From assembly GCF_024400215.1 (NCBI RefSeq), contig NZ_CP053748.1:1488001-1552000 (forward strand): a stretch of DNA of 64,000 nucleotides, given 5' to 3'. A program made the position numbers and the translations under genes. The notes below the pieces were generated by a model. That model did not search any database. It was not told where the DNA came from and saw nothing but the letters and a program-made list of their open reading frames with translations. This DNA comes from Massilia sp. erpn. GTDB lineage: Bacteria > Pseudomonadota > Gammaproteobacteria > Burkholderiales > Burkholderiaceae_D. Each line of letters begins with the position of its first letter. Positions within the stretch are counted from its first letter, which is position 1. This document shows positions 18,449 to 27,322 of this stretch, in pieces.

Positions 18449-19600
18449 TCAGTCCCTTTGTTTCAACCAGTCGAAGAGAACGGCGGCGATGCGCTCGGCG
18501 GCGCGGCCATCCCAGAAATGCGGCACGCGGCCTGCCTTGCCGCCGCCTTGCAGCAGCTCCTCATACGCTGCCAGGATATGCGCCGGATCGTTGCCGACGA
18601 TGGTATTCGTGCCTTCGTCCACCGTGATCGGGCGTTCGGTGTTGTTGCGCAGCGTCAGGCAGGGCGTGCCCAGTGCCGTGGTTTCTTCCTGGATGCCGCC
18701 GGAATCGGTGAGCACCACGCGCGCATCGCGCATCAGCCCCAGCATCTCCAGATAGCCCATCGGCGGCAACAACAGCACGTCCGGCGTGTCGAGCAGATGG
18801 CTCAGGCCAAACTTCTCGATGGTGGCGTGGGTGCGCGGATGCACGGGGAAGATCACCGGCGTGCTCTGGGCGATTTTCGCCGCCGCTTCCAGCAGGCCTT
18901 GCAGGATGGCCGGATCGTCCACGTTCGAGGGACGGTGCAAGGTCAGCACGGCGTAGCCGCGGCCTTGCGCGAAACCGGCGCGGCCCGCGTCGGCGGCGAT
19001 CCTCTCGGCTGGCACGGCGCGCTCCAGGTTGGCGCGCAGGGTATCGATCATCACATTGCCGACGAAGTGGATGCGCTCATCGGCGATGCCTTCCTTCAGC
19101 AGATTATCGCGCCCGCTTTCCTCGGTGGTGAACAGCAGGTCGGACAACTGATCGGTCAGCAGGCGGTTGATCTCTTCCGGCATGGCGCGGTCGAAGCTGC
19201 GCAGGCCCGCTTCCACGTGGATCACCGGCACGCCCTTCTTGGCCGCCACCAGGGCGCAGGCGATGGTGGAGTTGACATCACCCACCACCAGCACGGCGGC
19301 CGGCTGCACCTCGTCCATGGCCGGCTCGAAACGGCGCATCACCTCGGCCGTCTGCTGCGCGTGGCTGCCGGAACCGACTTCCAGATTGATGTCCGGATTG
19401 GGAATGCCGAGCGCCTGGAAATACTGGTGGTTCATCGCCACGTCGTAATGCTGGCCGGTGTGCACCAGTTTCGCTTCGACTCGCGGGCCAAGCGCGCCCA
19501 GGGCCGACATGATGGGCGCCATCTTCATGAAATTCGGACGTGCGCCGACCACGCACAGGATGCGGTAAATCTTGTCGGACGTTGGGCTGGCGGCGTTCAT
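18449..19600 (-). CDS. wecB: UDP-N-acetylglucosamine 2-epimerase
   Basis: 383 residues, the usual length for WecB/MnaA. It shows the N-terminal VVGARPNFMKMAPIM block, HTGQHYDVAMNHQYF, an HVEAGLRSFDRAMPEE segment with the catalytic acids, and TDSGGIQEETTALGTPCLTLRNNTERP for UDP binding. It interconverts UDP-GlcNAc and UDP-ManNAc in the cytoplasm, giving a ManNAc donor for the repeat unit. Its start overlaps the ATPase stop in an ATGA. Confidence 0.95.
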   Translation of the reverse strand: MNAASPTSDKIYRILCVVGARPNFMKMAPIMSALGALGPRVEAKLVHTGQHYDVAMNHQYFQALGIPNPDINLEVGSGSHAQQTAEVMRRFEPAMDEVQPAAVLVVGDVNSTIACALVAAKKGVPVIHVEAGLRSFDRAMPEEINRLLTDQLSDLLFTTEESGRDNLLKEGIADERIHFVGNVMIDTLRANLERAVPAERIAADAGRAGFAQGRGYAVLTLHRPSNVDDPAILQGLLEAAAKIAQSTPVIFPVHPRTHATIEKFGLSHLLDTPDVLLLPPMGYLEMLGLMRDARVVLTDSGGIQEETTALGTPCLTLRNNTERPITVDEGTNTIVGNDPAHILAAYEELLQGGGKAGRVPHFWDGRAAERIAAVLFDWLKQRD

Positions 19601-20613
19601 TCGTTGTTATCGATAGGCAGGTTGACGGAGGATGGCGAGCGCACCATCTTTTTCAGGATGGAGAGCACGGACACCAGCGACTTCTCCACTTTCAGCATGC
19701 GTTCGTCCAGCAGGGCCGGATACTGGTTGCCGAAGACGGCCGCCTCGGGGTCGAGCGGATTGGCGTCGGCGGCCGGCGCGGCCGCTTCCGGCGGCGCCTG
19801 GAATTCCTGCTGGATGTCGCGGATCACCGTGTCCACATCGGCATCGGTGAAGGCGTGCATCTCTTCCAGGAAGCCCATCAGCAGCAGGCGGTCGCACAGA
19901 TGGTTGGTCTTGCGCGGAATGCCGCCGGTGAATTCGTAGATGGCCGCGTGGGCAGCCGGCGTGAACGAGGGATCCCCCTTCCAGCCCACGGTCAGCAGGC
20001 GGTGTTCAATATAGGCCTGGGTTTCATGCTCGTCCATCGGCCCCAGATGATAGGTGGCGATCACGCGCTGGCGCAGCTGCTGCATGCCGGGGCTGTGCAG
20101 GGTGGTGCGGAATTCCGGCTGTCCCAGCAGGAAGGTTTGCAGCAGCGACTTGTCGTCGGTCTGGAAATTGGACAGCATGCGCAGCTCTTCCACCACGCGC
20201 GGCGTCAGGTTCTGCGCCTCGTCCACCACCAGCAAGGCGCGCTTGCCCTGCTGCTCGCTGGTGCGCAGGAAGGCTTCCAGGCGCGCCAGCAACACCGTCT
20301 TGCTGGCCGCATCCTCGTAAGGCAGGCCAAAGCCGGCCACCACCGAGCGCAAGGTATCGTCGGAATCGAGATGGGTGTTGACGATGTGGGCTGCGACGAT
20401 GCGGTCGGTGGCAATCTGGTTGAACAGATTGCGCACCAGCGTGGTCTTGCCCGCGCCGACTTCACCGGTGATGACGATGAAGCCCTCGCCTTGCGACAGG
20501 CCATATTCCAGATAGGCCATGGCGCGCTTGTGGCCTTTGCTGCCGAAGAAGAAATGCGGATCGGGACGCAGGCGGAAGGGCTTGTCGCTCAGCCCATAAT
20601 AACTTTCATACAT
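19597..20613 (-). CDS. XrtA/PEP-CTERM system-associated ATPase
   Basis: 338 residues; AAA+ ATPase of the ExeA-like group (TIGR03015 type). It starts MYESYYGLSDKPFRLRPDPH, with Walker A GEVGAGKTT at 50-58 and Walker B LLVVDEAQNL near 132. Members occur in nearly all exosortase A polysaccharide loci; the exact job is unknown, probably energising or regulating assembly at the inner membrane. It lies between the outer-membrane protein gene and wecB. Confidence 0.92.
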   Translation of the reverse strand: MYESYYGLSDKPFRLRPDPHFFFGSKGHKRAMAYLEYGLSQGEGFIVITGEVGAGKTTLVRNLFNQIATDRIVAAHIVNTHLDSDDTLRSVVAGFGLPYEDAASKTVLLARLEAFLRTSEQQGKRALLVVDEAQNLTPRVVEELRMLSNFQTDDKSLLQTFLLGQPEFRTTLHSPGMQQLRQRVIATYHLGPMDEHETQAYIEHRLLTVGWKGDPSFTPAAHAAIYEFTGGIPRKTNHLCDRLLLMGFLEEMHAFTDADVDTVIRDIQQEFQAPPEAAAPAADANPLDPEAAVFGNQYPALLDERMLKVEKSLVSVLSILKKMVRSPSSVNLPIDNNE

Positions 20614-20628
20614 GGCGCACTGGCTCCG

Positions 20629-22188
20629 TTAAAGCTTGATCGAGACGGACGCGGCGACCGCGTTCTCGGTATAGTTTCCACTGTCGAGGAAGGTGCTGCC
20701 GCGCACGCGGCGCACTTCCACCCCGCCGCTGATCTTCTGATCGAACTGGTGGGTCAGGAACAGGCGCAGGGCGCGGTTCTGGCTGCCTTTGCCCAGACTA
20801 TTGGAGTCGGCATTGGTGTAGGTCGCGGACAGGCTGGCGCCGGTGCGCGAGTTGAGGCGGTAATTGAACAGGGCCGAAGCGCCCGTCTGCCGCGTGTTGT
20901 CATTCACATTGCCGCTGCTGCTGCCCAGTAGCGTGCTGTCGACCTGGGTCAGCGACAGCGCTTCGCGCCGCATGCTGAAGACATTGAACATGGTCGAGGT
21001 GCGCGCCGTGGTGAAGCTCACCGAGGCTTGCAGCTGCTTTTGCAGCGCATAGCGGTTGCTGAAGTAGTTGACGCTGTCGGGCAGGGCGCGCGGCAGATTC
21101 AGGGCGCGGATATACGCTTCCACCGCGGCGGCGCGCTTGGCCGCATCGGGAAAATTCGGCATGAACAGGCGGTCCAGCATGGCTGCGGTGTCGATGGCCG
21201 AAGGCAGCAGGAAATTCGAGCGTGAGTTGGTGACCGAATCGCCATAGCTCACGCTCCAGTTGCTGTAGCGCGCGCGGTGGTTCAGCGCCAGCGAATAGCT
21301 GTTGCCGTAATAGCGCTTGCCGAGCGAGGCATCGAGGCTGGTGCGCGGCGAAGGATTCCAGCGCAAGCCGGTGGACCAGGACTTGCCCTGGGTGGCCTGG
21401 CCATTGCTCTCGTAGCTGAATTTATCGTAGCCGCCGCTGGCCGTCAGGCTGAAGGTCGGCGTCAGGCGGTAAAACGCATTCGCCATCACCAGCTGGGTGG
21501 TGGAGGTGGGCGCGATGCTGTCATCCAGCACCTGGCGGTTGGCCATGAAGCCCCAGCCGATGGTGCGGAAGGCCGGGCCGCTGTTGACGTTCAGGTTGAT
21601 GCTGTTGGCGTTGCTGCGGCCCATGCCGCGGTTATCGGTGTCCACCGTGTCGCGCGTGTAGCGCAGTTCCATCTGCGCCGTGCTGCCGAAGCGGTGCTGC
21701 AGGTAGGGGCTGAGGCGGATGGTACGCACTTCGTTGCGGTTATTCGTGCTGTAACCGTTGTTGTTGACCTGGGGACCGAAGGCCGACGTGGCCTGCTGGC
21801 TGATGGTGGCCGTGCCATCCAGGAACAGCAGGTCGTCCACCACCTTGGCCTGGGCGCCCGCGTTCAGGGAGCTGGTATTGCGGCCGGTGCCGCCCGTGCT
21901 TTCCTTCGAATACTGATACAGGTGCAGCTGGTAGTTGGCGTGCAGCTTGAGGCGCGGCCCCACATTGGTCAGGCTGAATCCCGGCACCACTTCGGTGATG
22001 AACTGGCTGCCGGCCTTGTCGTTGCTGGCCAGGCCCACATTGTCGGACCAGGTTTCGCGCAGCTCTACGGCAGGAGCGAATTTCCACTCGGCGCGGGCGG
22101 CGGGCGCCGCCATCAGCAGGGCCAGCGCCATCGGCGCCAGCTTGGGCAGGGCAGCGGGGACGCAGCGTTTAGCCATAGTGGTAGTCAT
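20629..22188 (-). CDS. TIGR03016-type outer-membrane protein, PEP-CTERM system
   Basis: 519 residues from the ATG at 22188. A GGAG four to five bases upstream supports this start over the in-frame ATG at 22176; the gene overlaps the tyrosine kinase gene by 20 bases. A signal peptide (hydrophobic LAPMALALLMAAPAARA) is followed by alternating amphipathic strands ending in SVSIKL with a hydrophobic C-terminal residue, as in outer-membrane beta-barrels. It matches the uncharacterised PEP-CTERM-associated TIGR03016 family and may be an outer-membrane channel for the polysaccharide. Confidence 0.88.
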   Translation of the reverse strand: MTTTMAKRCVPAALPKLAPMALALLMAAPAARAEWKFAPAVELRETWSDNVGLASNDKAGSQFITEVVPGFSLTNVGPRLKLHANYQLHLYQYSKESTGGTGRNTSSLNAGAQAKVVDDLLFLDGTATISQQATSAFGPQVNNNGYSTNNRNEVRTIRLSPYLQHRFGSTAQMELRYTRDTVDTDNRGMGRSNANSINLNVNSGPAFRTIGWGFMANRQVLDDSIAPTSTTQLVMANAFYRLTPTFSLTASGGYDKFSYESNGQATQGKSWSTGLRWNPSPRTSLDASLGKRYYGNSYSLALNHRARYSNWSVSYGDSVTNSRSNFLLPSAIDTAAMLDRLFMPNFPDAAKRAAAVEAYIRALNLPRALPDSVNYFSNRYALQKQLQASVSFTTARTSTMFNVFSMRREALSLTQVDSTLLGSSSGNVNDNTRQTGASALFNYRLNSRTGASLSATYTNADSNSLGKGSQNRALRLFLTHQFDQKISGGVEVRRVRGSTFLDSGNYTENAVAASVSIKL

Positions 22189-23113
22189 AGGTCTCCGAAC
22201 CGGGGAACTCACGCGACTTGTTATAGACCAGGTTGACGTTGTGGCAGCCCTCCAGCTGGCGCAGCGATTCCTTGACCGCATGCTGGGTGGTCTTCTCCGA
22301 TTCCACCACCAGCACGATCTGGCCCATATGGCCGGCCAGCACATGGGCTTCGCTGGTCAGCAGCAGCGGCGGCGAATCGAAGATGACGATCCGGTCCGGA
22401 TAGCGGTTGGCGATTTCCAGCACCAGATTGTTCATCATCTGGCTGGCCAGCAGCTCGGTGGCGCGCGGATTGGGCGTGCCGGCCGGAACCAGGGTCAGGG
22501 TGTTCACATTGGTGCGCAGCATGACTTCGGACAGGCCCATCTTCTCGTCCAGCAGCACATCCATCAGGCCGCGCTGCGACGGCAGACCCAGCGTGCGCAG
22601 CACCGAGGGACGGGCCACGTCGGCGTCGACCAGCAGCACGGTGTTGTCCAGCTCCATGGCGATGCTCATGGCCAGGTTGATGGCGCAGAAAGTCTTGCCT
22701 TCGCCCGGCAGCGAGCTGGTGATCATGATCAGGTTGCCCGGGTTCTCGCCGGGCACACGCGGCGCCAGCGCGCGCTTGATCAGCGGACGCTTGATGATGC
22801 GGAAGTCTTCCACCAGCGAGGTGCGGCCGCCGGCGGCCGTGACCAGGCCCATTTGCTGCATGCGCGCCAGATCCAGCTCGACTTCGCGCGCGCGGCGCAG
22901 CGCGGTGCCGGCCTCGCTCACTGGCGCAGCGGCCGGCGGCACGGCGGCGGCGGGCGCTTCGGCGCTGTAAGGTACGGCGGCCGGCGGCGCCACGGCATCC
23001 AGCGCCGGCGCGGCGGCGTTCAGCGGCTGCACCGGGGCCGCCGCTTCGGTGGGCTGGGCTGCCGGGCTGCGGCGGTGTTCGATGCGGCTGGCCGCTTTTT
23101 CAATAATGCTCAC
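22169..23113 (-). CDS. XrtA-associated tyrosine autokinase (BY-kinase)
   Basis: 314 residues. Walker A SSLPGEGKTF at 133-142, Walker A-prime LLVDADVARPS at 160-170 and Walker B IVIFDSPPLLL identify a bacterial tyrosine kinase of the TIGR03018 type. The C-terminus ends YDYHYG, a short tyrosine cluster for autophosphorylation. Residues 20-70 are a Pro/Ala-rich linker. It works with the chain-length membrane protein encoded just upstream (27-base gap) to set polymer length and export, like Wzc split in two. Confidence 0.93.
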   Translation of the reverse strand: MSIIEKAASRIEHRRSPAAQPTEAAAPVQPLNAAAPALDAVAPPAAVPYSAEAPAAAVPPAAAPVSEAGTALRRAREVELDLARMQQMGLVTAAGGRTSLVEDFRIIKRPLIKRALAPRVPGENPGNLIMITSSLPGEGKTFCAINLAMSIAMELDNTVLLVDADVARPSVLRTLGLPSQRGLMDVLLDEKMGLSEVMLRTNVNTLTLVPAGTPNPRATELLASQMMNNLVLEIANRYPDRIVIFDSPPLLLTSEAHVLAGHMGQIVLVVESEKTTQHAVKESLRQLEGCHNVNLVYNKSREFPGSETYDYHYG

Positions 23114-23140
23114 TTGGACTCTCCATCAGGTGGCCCGCCC

Positions 23141-24670
23141 TTACAGCGGACGGAGCAGGGCCGCGGCCAGCACGCCGCCATAAGCGGTGAATAAGGTGAA
23201 GACGGACAGGCCGAAGGCGTACAGGCGGCGCTTGCGCATGACTTTCTGCTGCTCGGTCCAGTTCATGCCGATGGTGCCGAGAATGGGCATGCCGCTGACT
23301 TCGCGCAGGCTGCTCTGGCTGAGGAAGGTCGGACGGATCTGGCTCATCAGCAGGGCCACGCCGAGGCCGGCCAACAGGGCGCCGACGAAGACCAGGGAAT
23401 ACAGGCGCGGCCGGTTCGGCCCGGTGGGCGTGATCGGCGCGGTGGGCGGGTCGATGACGCGGAAGGTCAGCATATCGGTTGCCGTGCTCAGGTCGCCGGA
23501 CAGCTTGGCCGCCTCGCGCCGGCCCACCAGCTTCTCGTAGTTATCCTTGTTGATCGCGTAGTCGCGGTTGAGCTGGGCCAGTTGCGCTTCCACTTCCGGC
23601 GCCAGGCTGCTTTGCGAGCGCATGCGCTCGAGCCGCGCGCTGTATTCGCCGACGCGCGCCTTGAGCGAGGCGATGCGCGCCTCTTCCACCGACAGCGCCA
23701 CATTCATCTGCTGCAGCATGGGGCTGTAGTTGGCGCCCGGATCGCCGCTGCTGCGGCTCTTCTTGGCCTCGTCCTTCTTGCGCGTCTCCAGCTGGGCGAT
23801 CAGGCGCTTGGTCGACAGGATGTCGGGATGCTCTTCGGTGAACTGCATGCGCAGCTGGTCGAGTTGCTTGTTCAGCGCCGAGATGCGGCCATCGATTTCC
23901 GGATTCACCACTTCGCGCTCGGCGGCCGACACCGGCGCCATGTCCTCGCCCGCGATCTGGCGCTTGATGGCGTTGCGCGCCTGTTCCGCTTCCAGCAATT
24001 CCAGGCGGGCCTGGCTCAGCTTGTCGGACAGCTCGCCCACGCTGGAAGTGAAGTCGCCGCCCTGGCGCGGCAGCAGGCCCATGTACTTGAGCTTGAATTC
24101 CTTGAGCGCGTTCTCGGCGCCGGCCAGCTTTTCCTCATAGCTCTTGATCTGGTCGTCGATGAACTGCACGGCTTTTTCCGAATCCTGCTTCTTGCTGCCG
24201 AAGCTGCCCTCGACGAAGATGGTGAGCAGGGACTGCACCACATCCTTGCCCAGCTTGGGGTTCGGATTATTGTAGGAAATGGTGTAAATGTCATCGCGCT
24301 CGGTGCCGCCGACCTTGATCTGGGCCATCAGCTCGTCGACCAGTTTTTCATGCTCGTTGACGGTCTTGGCCTTGATGTCGAGATCGACCATGCGCATCAC
24401 CCGCTCCACGTTCGGGCGGCTGATCAGGGTGCGGCGCATGAACAGCACCTGCTGGTCGACGTTGGGCATGGTCGTCATATTCGCCAGCAGCGGCTTGAGG
24501 ATGCTCTGGGTATCGACGTAGACGCGGGCCGACGCCTGGTAATCGTTGGGCAGGCGGTAAACCACGGCCCAGCCGACGATGGCCACCGTCCAGGTAATAA
24601 TCACCGCATACCAGCGATACTTCCCGATCGCTTTCAGGAAAGTCAGGATCAGGGCTGTCAGTTCTGCCAT
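23141..24670 (-). CDS. XrtA system polysaccharide chain-length determinant
   Basis: 509-residue Wzz/GumC-type inner-membrane protein (TIGR03007 type). It has a first transmembrane segment at about residues 17-37, a long periplasmic coiled-coil (residues about 150-400), a Pro-rich motif before the second transmembrane segment (VIDPPTAPITPTGPNRP) and a C-terminal membrane pair. It co-polymerises and sets chain length with the separate tyrosine kinase. It is the first gene of the minus-strand run that continues with little interruption to 728. Confidence 0.93.
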   Translation of the reverse strand: MAELTALILTFLKAIGKYRWYAVIITWTVAIVGWAVVYRLPNDYQASARVYVDTQSILKPLLANMTTMPNVDQQVLFMRRTLISRPNVERVMRMVDLDIKAKTVNEHEKLVDELMAQIKVGGTERDDIYTISYNNPNPKLGKDVVQSLLTIFVEGSFGSKKQDSEKAVQFIDDQIKSYEEKLAGAENALKEFKLKYMGLLPRQGGDFTSSVGELSDKLSQARLELLEAEQARNAIKRQIAGEDMAPVSAAEREVVNPEIDGRISALNKQLDQLRMQFTEEHPDILSTKRLIAQLETRKKDEAKKSRSSGDPGANYSPMLQQMNVALSVEEARIASLKARVGEYSARLERMRSQSSLAPEVEAQLAQLNRDYAINKDNYEKLVGRREAAKLSGDLSTATDMLTFRVIDPPTAPITPTGPNRPRLYSLVFVGALLAGLGVALLMSQIRPTFLSQSSLREVSGMPILGTIGMNWTEQQKVMRKRRLYAFGLSVFTLFTAYGGVLAAALLRPL

Positions 24671-24858
24671 TTCAATTACCTGCGGGAAAGGTGTGATGCG
24701 CCGAAAAACAAAAGCTGATTATTGCTTAAATTGCATCGATTAGCTCTATCATACCGCAGAAAGCCTTGCTCGTTGATATTAATTTCCTGTTCGAATTACG
24801 CCTTCCGCAGCCCGCGTTGCATTCTACAGACAGCGGGAATAGTATTTTCCAATAGGCA

Positions 24859-24877
24859 ACATCAATTATATTGATGT
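24859..24877. promoter_or_regulatory. Perfect palindrome, candidate operator
   Basis: ACATCAAT-TAT-ATTGATGT: 8-bp arms around a 3-bp centre, in the AT-rich gap between the divergent chain-length and protease genes. Its right arm contains TTGATG, which also fits the -35 box of a candidate promoter for the plus-strand genes. A repressor bound here would block that promoter. No regulator is named by the sequence. Confidence 0.45.
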
Positions 24878-24898
24878 AAAGCCCATCATGCATAGAAT
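24871..24898 (+). promoter_or_regulatory. Candidate sigma-70 promoter for protease/export genes
   Basis: TTGATG at 24871-24876 and TAGAAT at 24893-24898 are separated by 16 bases. The predicted start is near 24905, about 22 bases before the protease ATG. The -35 overlaps the palindrome at 24859-24877. Prediction by eye only. Confidence 0.4.
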
Positions 24899-24926
24899 TA
24901 ATTAAAAAATCTGCTATCGTGTCCGC

Positions 24927-25742
24927 ATGAAAATCCTACGCTCTTTTCCGCGCCGCGGCACGCGGCAGACGCTACTGGCCGCCGCCATTTTGCTGGCCGC
25001 GGCCCTGGCGGGCTTGGTGCCGCCGGCACGCGCCAGCGACTTTCCGCATGTTATTGCCAGCATCAAGCCTTCGGTGGTCGGGGTCGGCACCTATCTGCGC
25101 ACGCGCAGCCCGGCCATCGCCTTCGTCGCCACCGGCTTCGTGGTGGGCGATGGCCTGTCGGTGATCAGCAACGCCCACGCCATCCCCGACCTGCTCGATA
25201 GCGAGCGCAAGGAAACCCTGGGCATCGTCACCGGCGCAGGCGACAAGCTGGAGTTCCGTCCCGCCACCGTCAGCGCGGTCGACCGCGAACACGATCTGGT
25301 GCATCTGCGCCTGAGCGGCGCCCCCCTGCCCGCCCTGCAGCTGGGGCCATCGGACAGCCTGGCCGAGGGCCAGGCGCTGGCGTTTACCGGCTTCCCGCTC
25401 GGCATGACGCTGGGCCTGAACCGCGTCACCCACCGCGCCACGCTGTCGGCCATCACGCCCATGGTCTTGCCGCCGCTGAATTCGAGCCGCCTCGACGCGC
25501 GCCTGATCACCCAGCTGCAGCGCGCGCCCTTCCACATCTTCCAGCTCGACGGCACGGCCTATCCCGGCAATAGCGGCAGCCCGGTCTACGACCCGGAAAG
25601 CGGCACCGTATATGCCGTCATTAATATGGGCTTTGTCAAAGGCTTGAAGGAAAACGCCATCAGCAATCCCAGCGGCATCAGCTATGCCATCCCGGCCATC
25701 TATGTGCAGCAATTGCTCAATGGAAGGCCCGGCGGCAAATAA
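24927..25742 (+). CDS. Secreted trypsin-like (S1C) serine protease
   Basis: 271 residues. The N-terminus carries a basic region (RSFPRRGTRQ) and a hydrophobic signal ending PPARA-SDF. The catalytic triad of chymotrypsin-fold proteases is visible: His84 in SNAHAI, Asp123 in EHDLVHL and Ser216 in YPGNSGSPV. There is no PDZ domain, so it is shorter than DegP. It is presumably periplasmic. It shares the strand with, and lies 152 bases before, the polysaccharide export lipoprotein gene. Its place at the head of this block suggests a role in processing or quality control of secreted proteins or export parts, but the target is unknown. Confidence 0.88.
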   Translation: MKILRSFPRRGTRQTLLAAAILLAAALAGLVPPARASDFPHVIASIKPSVVGVGTYLRTRSPAIAFVATGFVVGDGLSVISNAHAIPDLLDSERKETLGIVTGAGDKLEFRPATVSAVDREHDLVHLRLSGAPLPALQLGPSDSLAEGQALAFTGFPLGMTLGLNRVTHRATLSAITPMVLPPLNSSRLDARLITQLQRAPFHIFQLDGTAYPGNSGSPVYDPESGTVYAVINMGFVKGLKENAISNPSGISYAIPAIYVQQLLNGRPGGK

Positions 25743-25894
25743 ATCGCAACACGCAAGCTCATCAGGCGACCTATCCGATATACAATATACTTGCCAAAAT
25801 TAAAATACTTAAGCATTCCAAATCGCAAACATTTTTTCCGCACAATAATATTTTTTGGCCGGCCCGGCTGCGCGGGATCAACAAGGAGATTGAC

Positions 25895-26524
25895 GTGAAT
25901 ACTCTGCACCTCAAACTGAGCAAATGGCTGTCCGCTGCTGCCCTGCTGCTGGGCGCCCTGGCGCTGAGCGGCTGCGCCACCTCCCATCCGCCGCTGACCG
26001 ACGCCGGCCCCACGCCGGAAGCCGATTACCTGATCGGGCCGGGCGACAATGTGAACATCACGGTTTGGCGCAATCCGGAAGTGTCGGGCTCGGTGCCGGT
26101 GCGGCCGGACGGCAAGATCACCACGCCGCTGGTGGAAGACCTGGAAGCGAGCGGCAAGACGTCGACCCAGCTGGCGCGCGATATCGAGAAGGCCCTGGCC
26201 AAATACATCCAGCAGCCGGTGGTGACGGTGATCGTGACCGGCTTCGTCGGCACGTATAGCGAGCAGATCCGCGTGATCGGCCAGGCGGCGCGGCCGCAAT
26301 CCCTGCCTTACCGCCGCGATATGTCGCTGATGGACGTGCTGATCGCCGTCGGCGGCGTGACCGAATTCGCAGCCGGCAACAAGGCCAGTATCATCCGTAA
26401 AGTTGACGGTAAACAGCAACAGTTCAAGGTCCGGCTGGACGACCTGATCAAAAACGGTGACATCTCCGCCAATGTTCCGATGCGTCCGGGCGACATTCTG
26501 GTGGTGCCAGAAAGTTTCTTCTGA
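25895..26524 (+). CDS. XrtA system polysaccharide export lipoprotein (Wza/EpsA-like)
   Basis: 209 residues from a GTG at 25895 with AAGGAG six bases upstream. Signal peptide and lipobox LSGC give a lipidated Cys27. Then a poly_export domain (YLIGPGDNVNITVWRNPE...VRPDGKITTPLV) and a SLBB-like domain (IRVIGQAARPQSLPYR...PMRPGDILVVPESFF) follow, matching the TIGR03027 type. It forms the outer-membrane/periplasmic export channel that docks on the chain-length protein. It is separated from its usual partner genes, which lie on the opposite strand, by the protease gene. Confidence 0.94.
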   Translation: MNTLHLKLSKWLSAAALLLGALALSGCATSHPPLTDAGPTPEADYLIGPGDNVNITVWRNPEVSGSVPVRPDGKITTPLVEDLEASGKTSTQLARDIEKALAKYIQQPVVTVIVTGFVGTYSEQIRVIGQAARPQSLPYRRDMSLMDVLIAVGGVTEFAAGNKASIIRKVDGKQQQFKVRLDDLIKNGDISANVPMRPGDILVVPESFF

Positions 26525-26548
26525 CGTCGTGAACTTACTTTCGTACAA

Positions 26549-26565
26549 TGTCGAGGAATCTTACA
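26549..26565 (+). promoter_or_regulatory. 17-bp dyad, candidate PrsR enhancer site A
   Basis: TGTCGAGGAATCTTACA. The TGTCG and TTACA ends match the two sites upstream of the PEP-CTERM gene (32477-32493 and 32624-32640, read on the other strand). Its centre is about 105 bases upstream of the -24 element of the sigma-54 promoter at 26661-26675, a normal distance for an enhancer-binding protein. PrsR, encoded at 56055-57419, is the obvious candidate; this is inference. Confidence 0.6.
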
Positions 26566-26660
26566 GTTTTTGATCTCGCGCAAAGGCCGCTGCCAGATTT
26601 GCTCAGCAGCTGAAGGCTAAGTCCTTGATTTATCGATGGACAGCGTTGCCGAGTGACTAT

Positions 26661-26675
26661 TGGAATGGTAATTGC
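26661..26675 (+). promoter_or_regulatory. Sigma-54 promoter of the HprK-related operon
   Basis: TGGAATGGTAATTGC followed by T fits the sigma-54 consensus TGGCACGNNNNTTGCW, with GG (26662-26663) and GC (26674-26675) at the exact -24/-12 spacing; two of the less critical bases differ (AT for the AC of TGGCAC). Predicted start is about 26687, 45 bases before the GTG of the first gene. Confidence 0.6.
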
Positions 26676-26731
26676 TTCATTCCAGAGCACCAAGTTGCTG
26701 AGTGAATGGTCGGTTTTTTTAAGGAATTGTC

Positions 26732-27322
26732 GTGGCTAAGCGAGAACAGCAAGATGGAGCCTCCAGCCTGCCCCAGGCAGCGGACACCACCTCCACCCCA
26801 CTGCCGCCGCATGGCGCGGCGCGGCGCCGGCTCGGCAAGGCCGGCCTCGCCGCCACCGGCGTCCTGCTGACCATCAACAGCACCCCCGGCATGGCCTGCG
26901 AGATTTGCACCACGCCGTCGGGCTCGCTGTCAGGCGGCCTGCAAAGCTACCGCGGGCCGAAGCCGGTCTGCGCCGGTCGCGTGCCCAGCTATTGGACCGG
27001 CCACACCTGGCCCAGCGGTACGTCGAGCAAGAAGTTCGTCAACGTCTTCGCCTGCAGCTACGCCAACAGCAAGACCTATGGCACCAGCACGATGATGAAT
27101 ATGCTCAAGGGCCAGAGTTACGACTATTCGCAGAACTATATCGGCGCCTATCTGACGGCGGCCTGGTTGAATGTGAAGGCCGGCCTGTCCACCTTCCTCA
27201 CCGAAGACATGCTGAAAAAGATCTGGAGCGAGTACCAGAGCAAGGGCTATTACCAGCCCACGGCCGGCGTGAAATGGTATAGCGACAAGATCTCCGAGTA
27301 TCTGCAGGGCACGATGTACTGA
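26732..27322 (+). CDS. Secreted Cys-containing protein of the HprK-related kinase A system
   Basis: 196 residues from a GTG with AAGGAA seven bases upstream. Residues 1-30 are polar. RRRLGKAG at 31-38 is followed by a short hydrophobic stretch to about residue 50 and then GMA-CEIC, resembling a Tat-type or unusual signal. The mature part has four Cys (56, 59, 80, 108), a PSGSLSGG segment, CAGRVPSYWTGH (like the PGYWKNH motif of some surface proteins) and many Tyr and Ser. I do not know its function. Its place as first gene, overlapping the PqqD-like gene by one base, makes it the likely substrate of the system. Confidence 0.7.
   Translation: MAKREQQDGASSLPQAADTTSTPLPPHGAARRRLGKAGLAATGVLLTINSTPGMACEICTTPSGSLSGGLQSYRGPKPVCAGRVPSYWTGHTWPSGTSSKKFVNVFACSYANSKTYGTSTMMNMLKGQSYDYSQNYIGAYLTAAWLNVKAGLSTFLTEDMLKKIWSEYQSKGYYQPTAGVKWYSDKISEYLQGTMY

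Noticed and set aside
24740..24765. A minus-strand TATGAT as the -10 box for the chain-length gene
   Set aside because: The matching -35 is poor (TCAACG), so the promoter of the main operon remains unassigned.
24875..24891. TGTAAAGCCCATCATGC as a fourth copy of the 17-bp dyad
   Set aside because: Only the TGTAAAG half matches; the CGACA half is absent.
25852..25873. TGGCCGGCCCGGCTGC as a sigma-54 promoter for the export lipoprotein gene
   Set aside because: GG to GC spacing is off by one and the core bases are poor; it also forms part of a GC-rich repeat.
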